Assembly (NCBI GenBank): GCA_014649355.1 | Contig: BMSW01000007.1 | Span: forward strand, 62,001 to 126,000 | Source: Streptomyces althioticus | Lineage (GTDB): Bacteria; Actinomycetota; Actinomycetes; Streptomycetales; Streptomycetaceae | Reading direction: 5' to 3' | DNA: 64,000 bases | Part shown: in pieces, positions 61,598 to 64,000 of the stretch | Layout: each line of letters begins with the position of its first letter | Numbering within the stretch: position 1 is the first letter of the stretch | The notes under the pieces: model-generated | What the model saw: only the letters and a program-made list of their open reading frames with translations | Told to the model about the DNA's origin: nothing | Databases searched by the model: none | Made by a program: the position numbers and the translations under genes

Positions 61598-63181
61598 TCA
61601 GCGGGCCTGTGGGGAGAGGCGTTCCGGGCCGTCGAGCAGGGCCTCGCGCAGGTGGTCGCGCAGCTCGCGCTGCTTGTCCGAGAGGGGACCCGGCGCCACC
61701 CGGGGCGGCACGCCCCGCACCGTCTCGCCCGGCGGCACGGGCGGTACGTAGTGCGTGGGCGCCGTGCTCAGGGTCATCGCCGTGCTGCCGATCAGGACGA
61801 CGGTGACGGCCGCCGCCGTCCGCGTCCACAGACGCGCCCGGCGCTCGCCGCCGCCGCGGACCGCCGCCGGTTCCGCCGCCCGCGTCCGGCCGGTGGACGC
61901 CAGCTCCGCCAGCCGGTCGTGCAGCTCCCCCGGATCGGCCAGCTCCGGCAGCCGCTCCGCGAGGACCTCCCGCGCGTGCGTCAGCCGCCCGGCCGTGGCG
62001 CGCGTGCTGGCCTCCGTCTCCGCCGCGGTCTCGGGCAGGTCCAGGCCGACGCCGTCGTACAGCACGAGCGCGCGGCGGTACGACGGCGGCAGGCTCAGCA
62101 GCGCGTCCAGCAGCGCGCGGTCGTCCTCCTCGGGCGGCGGGGGCTCGGGGTGCCGGTAGCGGCGGCGGAGGCGGTGCCAGGGGGACAGCGCCCAGTCGTG
62201 CGCGGCCGCCCGTACCCACCCCGCCGGGTCAGGGTCGCGGGCCACCTCCGGCCAGTGGTCCCACGCGCGCTGGAAGGCCCGCTCCACGGACTCGTGCGCG
62301 AGGTCGCGCCGCCCGGTGAGCAGGTACGCCTGCCGGACGAGGGCGGGAGCGCAGTACGCGTACAGCGCGTCGAAGGCCTGCGCGGGCGTCAGATACGGCC
62401 CCGCACCCCGCGCGGCGGGGACCACCCGTGACGCGCGCTCCCGCCCCGACGGCCGCAGCACCCGAGCCCAGGAGGGTCGCCGACGCCCACCGCCCTCGTC
62501 CGCCCGGCCCGGCGCCGGCAGGGCTCCACCGCGGGACGGCCCCCGGCGCGCCGACACGGAGTCGGGCCCGCCCACCGGTACGGCCTTCCGCTCCGGTGGC
62601 GACGCGGGGCCCGGTTCAGCTTCACGGACCGGCCCGGAGGCGCCTGTCGGCGCCGCCTCCCGCCCCGACGCAGGATCGCCCTTCGACTCGGGCCCCCGCT
62701 CAGGCTCCGATCCGCCGTTCGACGCCGGCTCGCCGTCCAACTCGGTCCCGCTCTCCGGCTTCCTGCCTGGGCCCGGCGCTCGCCCGGCCTCCCGCGCAGG
62801 TCGGTCCGCCGATGACGCGTCCGGACCCGACGACGTGTCAGCCGGCTGCGGCGACACGAGCGCCGTCGGGGTCAGGGCGAACTCGGCGGGGTCCAGGGCT
62901 GCCGCGCCTCCACCGCCCTCGACCCGTGCCGTACGGATCGTCACCCCGTCGACCACGTGCGGCGTCTGACGGGCCGTGTCCGCCGTCAGCGTGGACAGCA
63001 GGTCCGCGTACGCGACCCTGTTGCGCCCCCGAGGTGTGCTGCGCCCCGACTCCCAGGCGCGCACCGTGTCGGGGCGCACCCCGAGACGTTTCGCGAGCTG
63101 AGCGCGCGTCAGCGCGCAGGCCTCCCGCAGGCGTCGGCGTTCGTTCGGCGGGGGGAGCGGAACGGCAGGGCTCCGCGTCAC
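61598..63181 (-). CDS. XRE helix-turn-helix / sigma-like / transmembrane fusion protein
   Basis: A 527-residue protein with a GTG start after GAGGGACG. Residues 14-60 are an XRE helix-turn-helix (R-A-Q-L-A-K-R-L-G-V-R-P-D-T-V-R-A-W-E-S-G). About 200 disordered Pro/Gly/Glu residues follow. Residues about 270-425 look like ECF sigma regions 2 and 4 (A-L-V-R-Q-A-Y-L-L-T-G-R-R, F-Q-R-A-W, L-P-P-S-Y-R-R-A-L-V-L-Y). One membrane helix (A-A-A-V-T-V-V-L-I-G-S-T-A-M) is near 457-472 with a short outside tail. No anti-sigma gene is adjacent. Confidence 0.75.
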   Translation of the reverse strand: MTRSPAVPLPPPNERRRLREACALTRAQLAKRLGVRPDTVRAWESGRSTPRGRNRVAYADLLSTLTADTARQTPHVVDGVTIRTARVEGGGGAAALDPAEFALTPTALVSPQPADTSSGPDASSADRPAREAGRAPGPGRKPESGTELDGEPASNGGSEPERGPESKGDPASGREAAPTGASGPVREAEPGPASPPERKAVPVGGPDSVSARRGPSRGGALPAPGRADEGGGRRRPSWARVLRPSGRERASRVVPAARGAGPYLTPAQAFDALYAYCAPALVRQAYLLTGRRDLAHESVERAFQRAWDHWPEVARDPDPAGWVRAAAHDWALSPWHRLRRRYRHPEPPPPEEDDRALLDALLSLPPSYRRALVLYDGVGLDLPETAAETEASTRATAGRLTHAREVLAERLPELADPGELHDRLAELASTGRTRAAEPAAVRGGGERRARLWTRTAAAVTVVLIGSTAMTLSTAPTHYVPPVPPGETVRGVPPRVAPGPLSDKQRELRDHLREALLDGPERLSPQAR

Positions 63182-63193
63182 TGGACGTCCCTC

Positions 63194-63209
63194 AGTACAG
63201 AAAAGTACA
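63194..63209. promoter_or_regulatory. AGTACA direct repeats upstream of the XRE fusion gene
   Basis: AGTACA at 63194-63199 and 63204-63209, 10 bases apart, inside a short AT-rich patch (63194-63222) just upstream of the GTG at 63181. This is a possible autoregulatory site for the XRE domain, and it overlaps the likely promoter. Confidence 0.45.
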
Positions 63210-63277
63210 TAAACGTATATTGAGCGACACAGCCGAGCTTCGCCTGTTACGCCGGTAAAGCGCGTGTCGTTGGGAGC

Positions 63278-64000
63278 ATGGCGGGCGTGATCCAGACGAC
63301 CGTACGCCGATCGATGCCGGCCTCCCTGCTCCTCCGGGTGCGTCACCGCTCGCCCGGGCTGGCCAACGGCCTGGTCGGTGGCGCCCTCGCGGCCGGGCTG
63401 GGCCTCGCGGCGTTCACCGTGCTCGTGATGCTGCTGTGGGTCAGCTCGCCCTACCCGGACAGCGGACCCGGCGGCGCCCTGCACGTCGCGGCGGCCCTGT
63501 GGCTGCTGGCGCACGGCGCCGAACTGGTCCGCGTCGACACCCTCTCCGGCGCCCCCGCCCCGATGGGCGTGCCCCCGCTGCTGCTCGCCGTGGTGCCGGT
63601 GTGGCTGCTGCACCGGGCGGCACGGGACACCGCCGAGGGGGACGCCCGCGACAACGCCCCGCTGATGCCGGGCCGCATCGCCTGGGCGGGTGTCGTCCTC
63701 GGCTACCTCGCCGTCGCCGCCCCCGCCGCCCTCTACGCAACCGGCGGTGCCCTGCGCCCCTCGTGGGCGTGGACGGCGCTGTGCGTGCCGCTGGTCGCGT
63801 TCGTGGCCGCCGGGACGGGCGTGTGGACCGCGTACGGACGGCCCAGCGGACCGCTGGAGCAGGTGCTGGGCGCCGTGCTGCCCCGGAGCGCGCGGCACCT
63901 GGTGCTGGGCCCCGACGGCCGTCCCGGAGTCGCGGCGCGCGCGGCGGCGGCCGGGGCGACGGTGCTGGTCGCGGGCGGTGCGGTGCTGCTGACGGTGTCG
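63278..64000 (+). CDS. Polytopic membrane protein, DUF6350-like (partial, 3' end outside window)
   Basis: 241 codons to the window edge. It has a basic N-terminus (T-V-R-R-S-M-P) and about six hydrophobic helices so far (A-N-G-L-V-G-G-A-L-A-A-G-L-G-L; L-L-L-A-V-V-P-V-W-L-L-H-R-A-A-R and others). This matches the large membrane family annotated DUF6350 or PerM-like that lies between sucD and purN/purH in Streptomyces. Role unknown. GGGAGC precedes the ATG. It is divergent from the XRE fusion gene, with under 100 bases between. Confidence 0.75.
   Translation, partial: MAGVIQTTVRRSMPASLLLRVRHRSPGLANGLVGGALAAGLGLAAFTVLVMLLWVSSPYPDSGPGGALHVAAALWLLAHGAELVRVDTLSGAPAPMGVPPLLLAVVPVWLLHRAARDTAEGDARDNAPLMPGRIAWAGVVLGYLAVAAPAALYATGGALRPSWAWTALCVPLVAFVAAGTGVWTAYGRPSGPLEQVLGAVLPRSARHLVLGPDGRPGVAARAAAAGATVLVAGGAVLLTVS

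Overview
The window is high-GC chromosomal DNA from a Streptomyces species. The evidence is the codon bias, GTG/TTG starts, WhiD/BldM/sigma-BldN signals, and a gene order that, as I recall it, follows the core arm of the S. coelicolor chromosome from about SCO4766 to SCO4811. There is no tRNA, rRNA, CRISPR array or intact mobile element. The identification rests on recognised families and order, not on a database search.

Layout. 1-4365: small lipoproteins, an SDR oxidoreductase, a MOSC protein, a LysR regulator and the debris of an ester-cyclase gene. 4470-9891: a developmental and housekeeping block with whiD, bldM (a sigma-BldN-type promoter is visible), a ShbA-type sigma factor, guaB and guaB3. 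9971-13233: a UDP-sugar dehydrogenase homologue that lacks the catalytic cysteine, a pair of DnaA boxes, and glpD. 13586-23508: five consecutive eukaryotic-type Ser/Thr kinase genes; the second is a pseudokinase. The equivalent S. coelicolor cluster acts on the spore-wall synthesizing complex. 23665-31712: an aldehyde dehydrogenase/GMC oxidoreductase pair, a sortase substrate, chorismate mutase with an apparent leader-peptide attenuator, and guaA.

31722-42958: a PPOX protein, a class II aldolase, membrane proteins, two divergent PspC-domain units (one a histidine kinase/response regulator pair), and two NlpC/P60 cell-wall hydrolases. One hydrolase has a clear c-di-AMP (ydaO) riboswitch. 43372-49408: the UvrD/PcrA helicase, an M23 peptidase, a lipase and icmB. 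49789-57484: two divergent operons that look like one functional unit: a SWIM-family protein without its zinc finger plus a DUF5691 protein, facing MoxR ATPase, DUF5682 and a VWA/CoxE protein with ATGA overlaps. 57587-64000: a secreted protein, sucCD, an unusual XRE-plus-sigma-like-plus-transmembrane protein, and the start of a polytopic membrane protein.

The most interesting signals are: (1) RecA-NDp/PafBC-type damage promoters facing both ways in the MoxR-VWA cluster, with the same motif in front of the helicase gene; (2) a leaderless 23-codon peptide using rare TTT and TAT codons, followed by a strong hairpin, in front of chorismate mutase; (3) a pseudokinase inside the kinase cluster; (4) the XRE/sigma/transmembrane fusion with a possible operator; (5) a tight pair of DnaA boxes far from any origin gene.
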